Below are positions 34,565 through 45,654 of a stretch of DNA of 64,000 nt, in pieces (positions within the stretch are counted from its first letter, which is position 1; the number at the start of each line of letters is the position of its first letter). The notes below the pieces were generated by a model. The model made no database searches and was not told the DNA's origin. It worked only from the letters and a program-made list of their open reading frames with translations. The position numbers and the translations under genes were made by a program. This DNA comes from Parietaria judaica (Eukaryota; Streptophyta; Magnoliopsida; Rosales; Urticaceae), in assembly GCA_954871525.1 (NCBI GenBank), contig OX940860.1, positions 27,374,001 through 27,438,000 of the forward strand, in the 5' to 3' direction.

Positions 34565-37500
34565 ATGCTTCATTTCAAGAGCCTCCTCAACACAAATTTC
34601 ATTAACACTTCTTCTCTCAGCAAGTTCTTGCCACGTCATCGCAACTCGGTCGCTGACTCGGCTCGCAACTCGGTCGCGCCGTTCCCCAGAGCTAGCAATG
34701 AAGAAGAAGGCCGGCGGCGAGAACGCCGTCGTTCCGTCGATCGGGCGGCGAGCCGCGACGTGGCGAGATCTCGACCGTCGTCGGAGGCGACGGCGGTCAA
34801 GAAGGTGAGAGGGACGGTGATCGTGATGAAGAAGAACGTTCTTGACTTCAACGATGTCAACGCTTCGATAATGGACCGAGTTCACGAGTTGCTGGGTCGG
34901 CGAGTTACGCTGCGACTCGTGAGCTCTGTTCATGGCGACTCTGGTCAGTCTCTATTCTTCCTCTTCGTCTTCTTTTTTCGTCGAATGATTGATTTCTTTT
35001 TCGAGATTTGCTGTTTATCAAGGGATATTTACGGCAAAAGTAGTCATAATTTATTTAATTCTTTACTTAATATTTTTTTGTTGCAGAGAAATATATAAAT
35101 TTGAGTAACTTATGAATATTTTTGCCAAAAATATCAATTTTGTTCGTGAATTGTTTAGAGTTAGACTTTAGAGTGATTTGACAGTATTAAGTCCCTAATT
35201 GTGTATAGTGGTGCAGATAGTCTCTTAAGTTTTAGTTTTTAACAAAAAGGTTTCATCAAATAAGTTACTAAAATTTATATATTCAATCAGCATTATGATT
35301 CTTCTCTAATGTTATTATGAGCCGTCTTGACTAATTTCGGACTCTTTCATTTAATGAGTATTGACATTAATACCCTTTGAACTTACTATTTTGGTAGAGT
35401 ATGTGATTTTAATTTTTCGAATTTTTGCAATAATGTCTTGACTTGTTTGAAGATAATTTTACTTTAAAAAAATGTTATGATCTCATAAGGTTTTATCTGT
35501 TGTTTCACGATAATAAGTTAGTATGTTGATCTTGTCCCGTATTAATTGACAAAGAAAATTTCGAGCAAATAATGTCTTACGCATAAAATAATATTTTTGT
35601 TATTTTGAATTTAAATCAGACGTTGTACCCCTCTTAAAAAATATAAGGTGACATTGCTACTAAAGTAAAAATTAAAGTTTAGGAGACAAAAGCGTACCAA
35701 TTAACAAAGTTGAGAGATAGTTCAAAAAAAACAAAGATAGTGGGTGCGTTTGGCACAGCTTATTTAGCCCTGTTTTTGTTTATAAAATAAACTTACCCGC
35801 TTTTCAAGTGTTTGGCAAAATTGTTTTTCCAAAAAACGCAAAATCGATTTTAAATTTTTGTACATGAATTGTAAAAGCTAGGATTCGTAGTTTTTGGTTT
35901 TTTCTAAAAACAAAAATACGGTTTTAGTCTATTTTAGTCTTTTTAGTCTAAATATTTTTTTTTACCAAACGCTAAATCAGTTTTTATTACCAGCAACAAC
36001 TGTTTTATAAACAATTTACTAAACACATGCCGGTTTTTTTCAAAAACAGTTTAATTTATAAACTAAAATTAAAATTAATTTTTGTAAAAATTAAACTACG
36101 ACAAACGGACCCAGTATTGTCAATTGCTGAATAATTGATGGGTTTGTGGGTCAAGTGTTATAATTTCCAGGAAGCTTTGTTTGCTGACAGATGACGGTGC
36201 TATGTTCCTACTTTCCAATTCAATGTCTCAATCACACTTTATTGTTGTTAATACGAACATTAATTTTATTGCCAAGTAAGCTATAAATAATAAATAAAAT
36301 TCATTGATTAATTAATTAATTACTTATCATGGCCAGTAGAACCCCACAGTTTTTCTTTTAATGCAAAGTTGCGTATAGAGATCAATAAAAATATCTACTT
36401 CGTCCCTCGCACCACCGACATTTTCATTCCATGCATTAATACGTGGCTATGTGCTAAAGTAATTGACGCTTATACCCTTTATATTTTGTACCTTTTATGC
36501 TGTTTTTAATAGAGCTATTCTTTATGTAAATTTAGAAAATGATAGCACAATTTTAACTTTAGCGCAACATATGCCCTGTTTCAATTTATTTTCATAATTT
36601 TATTTATTAATTCTAATGAGACTTTTATTTTAATTACGTCTTTTCAATAAGTAAACCAATTGATTAGTTTACTTCACAATTATCTTATTATTTATTGTAG
36701 TGATTTTGAGGAAATAAGAGATAGTGTGCTACTTTTCAAAATAAAATAAAAAAGATGTCTGGCAATAGTGCCAAAAAATACAGTTTTTGTGTACCTGTTA
36801 TAGGAAGAATCTATTTTGGGTATCTTTCAGTTAAATACCTAATATGTATTGCTTGCATGTGAAGAAGCTAACAGTCACGTGACTTAAGGATTCACCAAAA
36901 CACTAGTTCATTTCAGTTGACTTTTTCCTAACGGCTAGCGTTGACTTTGGTGACGTGCTCCGTTGCAGCCAATGGCAGGCTAGGCAAGCCAGCTTATCTG
37001 GAAGACTGGATCACCACCATCACGCCGTTGACTGCCGGAGACTCGGCGTACCAGGTCAGCTTCGACTGGGACGCCGACGAGTTCGGATTTCCGGGAGCCT
37101 TCACAGTCCGAAACGAGCACCACAGCGAGTTCTACCTAAAGAGCCTGACGCTCGAGGGCGTTCCCGGCCACGGTAGGGTCCACTTCGTCTGCAACTCCTG
37201 GGTTTACCCGGCGGATAAGTACCAAAATGACCGCGTATTCTTCACCAACAAGGTACGTCTGAGTATTTGAACTAGTATACTTGAGATACAAGGTTCAATC
37301 CACGCGACACTTAAAATTTGAAAAAACCTTATCATATCACAAGAGAAAAGCTTGTCTTTGGAGTGACGTTGATTCGCCGGATTCGCAGGCTTATCTTCCG
37401 AGCGAAACGCCGGAGTTACTAAGAAAGTACCGCGAGGATGAGCTGGCGAGTTTGAGGGGGAACGGGACGGGAGAGCTCCGGGAATGGGATAGGGTTTACG

Positions 37501-40500
37501 ACTACGCGTACTATAATGATTTGGGGAGTCCGGACGAGGGCGAGATGTATGCTCGTCCTGTTCTCGGAGGCTCCAAGGAGTACCCTTATCCCCGCCGGGG
37601 AAGGACTGGACGACCATCGACGAAGACCGGTGATTTTCTCGGCTTTATTACTGAAAGAAAAGGATTTTTTTTGTATCTGTAATAATCTCTGATACATTTT
37701 ATCGTTGCAGACCCCAGAGTCGAGAACCGGCTTCCGCTCGTTCTGAGCTTAAACATCTACGCGCCGAGAGACGAGCGATTCGGCTACCTGAAGCTTTCCG
37801 ACTTCCTCGCATACGCCCTGAAATCCGTCGGCCAATTCCTCAAACCTGAATTGGCGGATCTCCTCGACAGGACTCGGAACGAGTTCGATAGCTTCGAGGA
37901 TGTCCTGAAGCTCTACGAAGGAGGCTTGGAGGTGCCCGAGGCTCTGCTCAAGACCGTTCGAGACAACGTTCCTGCTGAGATTCTCAGGGAGATGTTTCGC
38001 AGCGACGGCGAGCAGCTTCTTAAATTCCCCGTTCCTCAGGTCATTAAAGGTACACAAGGCGCATCCAGTCTTTTACCGGTACTAGCTCAAATTGGTTTTT
38101 ACAAAACCAGCTCCGGAAGCGGATTTGTAAAAACCGGACTTATAACCAAAATCATTGACTTAGATTATAATTATAGTATGTTTTCTCAAATTTAATTTTT
38201 ATATACACATCGTGTGTATATATATATATATATATATTTAGTACATTAAAATTCATGTCAATAAAGATTAACAATAGAATCATGTTTTTACTTTTGTTCG
38301 GAGTAGAGGACAAGACTGCTTGGAGTACTGACGAAGAATTTACCCGAGAAATGCTGGCCGGAATCAATCCCGTCATGATTCACCGTCTCCAAGTAATACT
38401 AAATTTTCGTTCAGAACTTCAACAATATTCTATGATGTTAAGTTTAACGGTCATGGAAATCGAAAAGTTGCGGCGTGACCATAGATTTATGCTCGCAATT
38501 GAAACGGTTCCCGGCTCTATTAACAAATTTCCGTGATCAAATACTTCCTCCACGGATGACTAAACGCTCTCCTTCTGAATCTCACCGCAGGAGTTTCCTC
38601 CGACGAGCAAGCTAGACCGCGATGTTTACGGTGACCACACGAGCAAAATCGCTGAAGAGCACATAAAGCACGGCTTGAATGGCCTAAGCATAGAAGAGGT
38701 AATAAATCTAGGATTTTCGATCACACAAAATCCTAGCCTCTTACGTGCGGTTTGACAGGCGATCGAAGAAAACAAGCTGTTCATCGTCGACCACCACGAT
38801 GCGTTGATGCCCTTTTTACGCCGCATAAACTTGACAACAACGAAGACGTACGCGTGTCGGACACTTCTTTTTCTGCAGGAAGACGGGACGTTGCGGCCGC
38901 TGGCGATCGAGCTGAGCTTGCCGCACCCGATGGGCGAGAAGTTTGGCTGTGTTGGGAAGGTGTACACGCCGGCGAGCGAGGGTGTGGAGAGCTGGACATG
39001 GCGGATCGCCAAGGCCTATGTCGCCGTCAACGACTCTGGCTACCACCAGCTCATCAGCCACTGGTACGGAAATTTAATAACGGAAATGTTATGTTTTATT
39101 TTTCTTGGAATAAACAAAAACAACATATACAGTAGAACCTCGTTATATTAGTACTTTTTTTTTTTTAAATAAACTATTAATCTCTATTAAAATTATAGTT
39201 TTGTTTGGTCTAATATCAATAAATGAGTATTGATAATATAATAAATATTAATAGTCCCACGATTATTAATTTATCAAAGTTATATTGTTTACCGTTTTTA
39301 ACCGAAACTAATTTTGAAATCAGTTTCGCTACCAATGTGCATTGTTCTGATACCGGCTTTTTTTTTTACAAAAATGGGTTTTATAAAAGATTCAAGCATA
39401 CATAGGTTTGTTTCAAAATCATTTCTATTTTTAAAATTGATTTAACAATATATCAAAGTTTTATAAAAGATTCAAGCATGCATAGGTTTGGAAAATCCGT
39501 TTTATATCAGAACCATTTCAGATTGGTCGTTTCAAATTGAAACGACCAATCTGAAAAATGGCTGTTTTAGCTTTCTAGCCTGGCGTCATCGTTTCGAAAC
39601 GAAACGACATGGGATTTCATTGCCGTTTCCGACTTTCTGTGGCTGGCTGCAGGTTACACACGCACGCGGTGATAGAGCCGTTCGTGATCGCAACGAACAG
39701 GCAGATGAGCGCGATGCACCCGATCCACAAGCTGCTGCGCCCGCATTTCCGCGACACCATGAACCTCAATGCCGTCGCCCGCCAAACTCTCATCAATGCT
39801 GGCGGTGCTTTGGAAGTCACGGTGTTTCCCGGCAAGTATTCCTTAGAGCTGACTTCCGCGAGCTACAAAAGCTGGTCATTTCCCGATCAAGCGCTCCCCA
39901 ACGATCTCATCAAGAGGTGTGTGAACTTTAACTTGGCGCTCAACTAGCAAGATTGTAATCAATGGCTAAGTTTAAATTTCGGTCGTTAAAATAACTTTCA
40001 ACGGTTATTTCGCGGGTAATTTTCAGTCATAAATTGGTCGAAACTTGAAACTTTCGGTAAAATTTTCATGAGAAGTTTCACCGATCAAAATTCAATATCT
40101 AAGATTACCCGCCATTTTTTTAGCGGAAACGGAAACTTTGGATTAGAAAAATTTTCAGTCGCTAAAATTTTAGTTGCGAATTAGCTTCTTTTTTTTTTTT
40201 TTTTTTTTTGCAATGAAAATGCGATTTATTCAATCGAATTCCGGAACTGAGTTTCTCTACAGAGCTTGCTTGCTCTGTAAGCTATCGCTTGTTGACCACT
40301 TCATAACGCGACAATGGCGATCAGAGATTCACAATCCGAAATAAAACCGAGCTGATTTGTGGAAAATTATCAGGGGAATGGCGGTCGAAGACGAAAACTC
40401 ACCACACGGCCTTCGCTTAGTCATAGAGGACTACCCCTATGCTGTCGACGGCCTCGAGATCTGGTCCGCCATTAGAGCATGGGTCAGCGACTACATATCC

Positions 40501-41627
40501 ATCTACTACAAGTCCGATCAGGCCGTACAGAGCGACACGGAGCTCCAATCATGGTGGAAGGAGCTCCGGGAAGTTGGCCATGGCGACCTGAGGGACGAGG
40601 CTTGGTGGCCGAGGCTGGAGTCCGTGGAGGAGCTGATTGAGACTTGCTCGACTGTGGTGTGGATCGCATCGGCGCTGCACGCAGCCATCAACTTTGGGCA
40701 GTACCCGTACGGAGGGTTTCCGCCGAACCGGCCCTCGATGAGCCGGCGATTGATGCCGGAGATCGAGGAGCTGAGGAGGGAGCCGGAAAAGGCTTTTTTG
40801 AGGACGATCACGGGGCAGGTAAGTTAATAATTATAGTAATTAAGGATTCTTAAACATGCTTAATTCCAATTAATTAGGTTAAAATGGATCATAACCTATT
40901 TATATAAGCATGATTAGTATGTTTAATAATTACAATTCTGTCATTCATAGACTTAATAAATACGGTCAGTAAAGGGTGAAAATATAGGGACCGAGAAATG
41001 GTTTTTGACGTTTTCTGGTCCGGATCCCCTCTTTCTGCTAAAATTTTATTAGTATTTGTCGGTTTTCAACAGATATGTCCCGAATTTAAGTCGGTATCCA
41101 TAAAAAAGAGCCAAACAAAACAATAGGCTTTTTTTCACCGGTTTTAGATGATTCTATTATCTTAAAACTAGTACCGGTAAATACTGATTCTTGAGTTTTT
41201 TTTATCTTAAAATGCTGGTTTTTCGAACGAGTAACCGGTAGAAAAGTTTAACCCCGAAGTTATTTTATTTAATTACATCATAACTATTTATACTAATTAA
41301 GTGTGACAATAAAATTCCTCTAATCAGGTCCTGTCTGTACTCGGGATCTCCCTCGTCGAGATCCTCTCGCGGCACTCCTCCGACGAGGTGTACCTCGGGC
41401 AGCGCGACCCCGCCGACAGCGAGTGGACCAACGATGCTGATGTGGCAGCAGCGTTCGCTGCATTCGGGGCAAGGTTGAGGGCGGTGGAGGCCGGGATCGA
41501 GCGAAAGAACACCGATGGGAAGCTGAAGAACCGCGCAGGGCCGGCCAAGATGCCGTACACCTTACTCTACCCTTCCAGCGAGGTGGGCCTCACCGGGAAG
41601 GGGATTCCGAACAGCGTATCGATCTGA
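34565..41627 (+). CDS. 9S-lipoxygenase, complete downstream copy
   Basis: Ten exons: 34565-34943, 36969-37252, 37389-37629, 37711-38049, 38307-38392, 38591-38698, 38759-39063, 39653-39916, 40374-40818 and 41328-41627, giving 916 residues in consistent phase. Residues 80-205 are the PLAT/LH2 domain ([20 protein letters not shown]), followed by the catalytic domain. Iron ligands are His580, His585, His771, Asn775 and terminal Ile916; the 191-residue spacing between His580 and His771 matches soybean lipoxygenase-1. Thr637-Val638 and Ala623 predict 9S-hydroperoxides. About 75 N-terminal residues, rich in Ser and Arg, precede the PLAT domain; this is longer than in most type-1 enzymes, though LOX5-like proteins also have an extension. 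The last intron (40819-41327) is absent from the upstream copy. Intron 1 is about 2 kb. Confidence 0.95.
35742..36112. mobile_element. MITE in intron 1 of second lipoxygenase
   Basis: The left end GGGTGCGTTTGGCA and the right end CAAACGGACCC form terminal inverted repeats of the GGG(T/C)(C/G)CGTTTGG type seen in plant MITEs. The trinucleotide AGT flanks both ends (35739-35741 and 36113-36115), which may be the target duplication. The 371-bp interior is non-coding and has several long-range complementary segments. Confidence 0.65.
39378..39490. repeat. 33-bp direct repeat in lipoxygenase intron 7
   Basis: GTTTTATAAAAGATTCAAGC followed by ATRCATAGGTTTG occurs at 39378-39410 and 39458-39490 with one mismatch, spaced 80 bases start to start. 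Confidence 0.85.
39516..39556. repeat. Perfect 20-bp inverted repeat, 1-nt spacer
   Basis: The arm at 39516-39535 (starting TTTCAGATTGGTC) is exactly complementary to 39537-39556. CCA and TGG outside the arms extend pairing with a short bulge. It lies in intron 7, just before the acceptor at 39652, and could form a stable hairpin in the pre-mRNA. Confidence 0.9.
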
Positions 41628-43052
41628 GATCTGAGATCGGCGGCCGGGAATCTCTCATTCTCGCTATGATAATCAGTGATTCAGTGGCTCTTGTGATCAA
41701 TATTTTTGGATTAAGGGAGGGTCAATTTTTTTTACTTAAGAGGGAACATTTTGTACTATGGATGAAAACGTCGTTTTCACTGATATACTGTCGCTTTAAC
41801 CAACTAACAAGGACTCTGTCGTTTGTGATGTAACTGTCGTTTAGTCTTGTGGTATGTATGTAGGAAATTTGAGTTTTGATACGAGATAACGTTTAACATT
41901 GTACGAACACGAGAATATTGCACTCAACTTGAGCATAATTGATCAAAATTAAAATGAATACACAATAGATTGGCACAACTGTGAGTTGTTTGGTTAGCAA
42001 TATTTATTCAATAACTAATAGATGAGAAAGAAATAATCACGTAATGTACCTATTTAAAAAACTAACTATATATAGATTATTTAAGATCTAAGTTTTTCTT
42101 TTCATAGAAAGATTATAGATTTAAAATTCATTTTTCATTTTTCTTCTTTAATATTATGCCAAATATGAAAGTGATTATCGTTTTCGAAAAATAGCGGCAT
42201 AAATAATTTTAAATCATCCATAATTATATGCATATTCTTAAAAATTTAAAATAGTAGTAAAAATACTTAAAATTAAAAACCCGTTAGTTTTTTTTTTTTT
42301 TTACGCTATCATTTTCCTAACATTAAATGACACGTGTGGCAAACTAATTATGCCACCTCACCCCAATTTTCACATTGCTCAAGTGTTTAACCCTGAAACT
42401 CGGTATTAGAACCACAACATAGGTGTTAGTAACCCAAAGTCAAAATTTGACAAGGGGGATTGCGAACATCGACATCGGAATCGCTAACATCGGCTTTTGG
42501 TGTTAAACACTGACGTCAGAGTTAGCAACTCCAACTTTTGGCATACTAACTCTATAGTAGCACATTTTTCGTATTTTTTTGCATAATTCATTAATTAGTT
42601 GTCCAAACTTTTCAAATGACATATCTTTGAAAAGTTGAGAGATAGATCTACGATTTTATGGTTTTATGTTTGAGAAATATAGTTCGTCAAGTATATGAAA
42701 ATTGGACCACAACAAATACTTTCCGTTACATTAATGCCCTTCACGTTTCGGTTTACATTTTGCATATTTTTTGAACATTTTCTTGCCAAAACGTAAAACA
42801 ACAAAGTTGTATATCTTAGAGTTTCAATGATAGGTTATTTGTAAAATTAGGAAAAAAATGAGATGTAAAAAATATGAAAACTATGCAGATCTTTAATATA
42901 TGTAATAAAAATTCAAGGATACAAATCGGGCAGAGGTATTTTGATACATCAACAATAAATATTACAATTTTTTCGAATTTAGCAACTTTTAGTACTACTA
43001 ATTTTTATTTTCACCTATTTAATATTACTAGTTAATGAAGTTTTGCAAATTA
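41628..43052. other. Intergenic after second lipoxygenase
   Basis: 3' flank of the lipoxygenase, then AT-rich DNA. At 42400-42540 a GC-richer stretch repeats GCTAACATCGG/GTTAGCAACTCC-like motifs, but no element ends could be set. No gene seen. Confidence 0.45.
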
Positions 43053-45464
43053 TCCTATATAACTAAAAGGAAGCCCCAAAACACTGTAGCTAATACAGTA
43101 ACTATTTCACCAATTGAAAAATTGCACATGTTATGCTTTTAACCCCAACATGTGTCTCCCTAAAAAAAACTTAACATGGTCCTATAATTAATTGAGAGTG
43201 TTTTTAAACTACAGTAAATATCTAACCAATTAAAAGGTTGCAAGTGTGTGTGAAAGGAACGAATAACAGGTAGTGGATGATATATAAACAAATTTAAGCT
43301 AACACATAGGATGAGGTTGATAAATTATCATTAATTATATATATATATATATGGTAAAAAGGAAACAAATGAAATCGTTAAGGATAAGGTTAACTATATA
43401 TATAATTAGATAATGTTAAAAAAATGTAGTCTTAAATAAAAAAAATATATAAAACCCACGTTCAAAACATCATGTATATTTATATAAAAAATAGTAGATC
43501 AAATATTTATATTGTGGCCTTCACTTTTTCTTTTTCTTTTTAAGTTATCAAGTAAGCCACAAATAAAAATATACTACTTAGTTTATTATCATTGAAAGTT
43601 CAAGATGATAATAAAGAAAAGTATATAATAAAAATATTTTCGGATATTACAATTAGTTTCTATAATATTTATCTACTCAATTAAAAATTTACAAGTGTTT
43701 TGCTCTTCATTTGTCACAACTCACAAGTGTTCGATATTTATTTGGGCTTGGTCTTTTGACCTCATAGTGTAGCTGAATCTTCTACGTTGTCTCAGATCGA
43801 TCAAGATCACGAGAGAGAATTTATGGGTTTGGTTTTGACTCAATCTTCGACCTTCAAGGTAACTATTAATTAATTTGAGGACCAAACATGTGTTTGTGTT
43901 GCAGTGTTTGTTTGTTCTTTGATTCGTGCAAACGAGACAGAAAAATCGACGATGTGTTTGATGTTTGGATATTAGCCTTTGATTTGTTGTGTTTACCAGG
44001 CTCCGACTAACCATAGATAATCTTTAAATTGTTTCCCGCATTTCAAATTCATTTTTTGGATTTGTAGTTTGGACTATGGTGAAGTATTGATATGATTTCA
44101 CGTTCTTATCTCTCACGTACTTTGCTCAGATTTCAGATACGTTATAGTCAAGATTCTTCGGAGGCTGCATTCTGTGTTAATCCAAGGTATTTTGAGCTTT
44201 TTAGATTCGATACGTGTACGCATAGATGTAGCTTTGTATGTATCCGTATAATGGTTCTTTTGAGATTATACGATTGTTTTCTTTATCTTCTTCTTTTTTG
44301 GCTGAAATGATTGCAAATCAATGAAGCAATAGCTTACGATTGCTGCTGATTGTTAGTTTCTCAGGAAAATTATGAAATTTTTTAGTTTCATTGAAGGTTT
44401 TTATCGTGCTTCGTTGTGAAATCCTCTTTATGGTGTTGAAACTATTTATTCAGGGTGTTGATCCGATATTATACTGCACTGCAAAAAACGATGGGTACAT
44501 CGATGAGGTTTTTGTAAAATAATAGTATATAATTTTTTCTTATTTATTAGTAAATTTGATTCGAAAGGGAAAAAATATGGGGTTTTTATGGATTTTTATA
44601 GGTAGTTATGTGTTTTGTGCGGTATGTGGCATGGCCACAGTGTTTCTGCGGTTTTAAATAGAATGGGGTCATTTAATGTCAATTTTTGTGTGTGTGAAAA
44701 CCCTCATATTTTACAAAAAAAATTTGCAATAGGAGATTGTGGTTGAATTTTTTACTTACTATGCGTTACTGGATACAGGTGAAAATATCTCATTTTGTAT
44801 TTTTGTGACGCACTTTTTTTTTTATTTATGGAAAAGAAACTATTCCAACGTGCTAAAATATTCCATGTTTTGAAAAGTACGATTTAACTTTTTTCAAGTA
44901 TACTTTTTTATTGGTTCTCCAAAAGTAATAAGAAAATATTGAAAAATTTGAGATCTACAGATTTGTGAGCCACAAACTTACGATCTCACTATAAATTGTT
45001 TACAAGCATAATTTGATTAATTTGTGATACTTATAAGAATTGAGTACTTATCTTAATTAAATTATGCAGTTGCAAAAGGCAGCCCAGTACACTCTAGCAT
45101 TTTTGAAATGTATGTCAAACACTTATTAGTGGAATGATACATCTGTATGTAGGTATATATATGTACATATTTATATATGTACATGCATATATAAATATGT
45201 ATACGAGGAATACTTCCATTTGAAAATCGATATCAATCTTTATGGGATGTAAAGGCTTTAAGAAGAGATAATCATGTTACATAAACAACTGTTTTTGTCT
45301 AATTACATATATATATCATGTAATTAATCATAAAAAAGATTGACGAAAAAAAATAAAATCAAATTACTTAAAAATCATATACACAAAAAAAAAGACAAAC
45401 TATCAAATTTCTCTTGCTAAGAAAAAAAAAAAAAAACGCCGCAACGCGCGGGTTATATACTTAG
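43053..45464. mobile_element. Probable non-autonomous Helitron
   Basis: The left end is TCCTATATAACTAAAAGGAA preceded by A, matching the TC start of plant Helitrons. The right end is CGCCGCAACGCGCGGGTTAT followed by ATACTTAG|T: a GC-rich hairpin (CCGC...GCGG at 45439-45451) about 12 bases before a CTTAG terminus, followed by T. Insertion between A and T without duplication is the Helitron rule. The exact end differs by one T from the common CTAG. The 2.4-kb interior has no recognisable Rep/helicase, so it would be non-autonomous. A short stretch MGLVLTQSSTFK followed by a donor-like GTAACT at about 43823-43861 might be a captured exon, unproven. Confidence 0.6.
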
Positions 45465-45654
45465 TAAAAACGAATTTGACATAAATTTAAGGACCAAACC
45501 AGTAAAAAGCAGTAAAGTTGAACTTTTTAGTTTTGACGGGGTAAGTACGAAAATAGAGTACCGAACAAGCTTCATTTTGTTTCTTCCTTGAAAAAAATAA
45601 ACCGCCTAATTTCATTTCTTTTTGCGCCAAATTCCGTGGGATTCTCTAAGCTCC

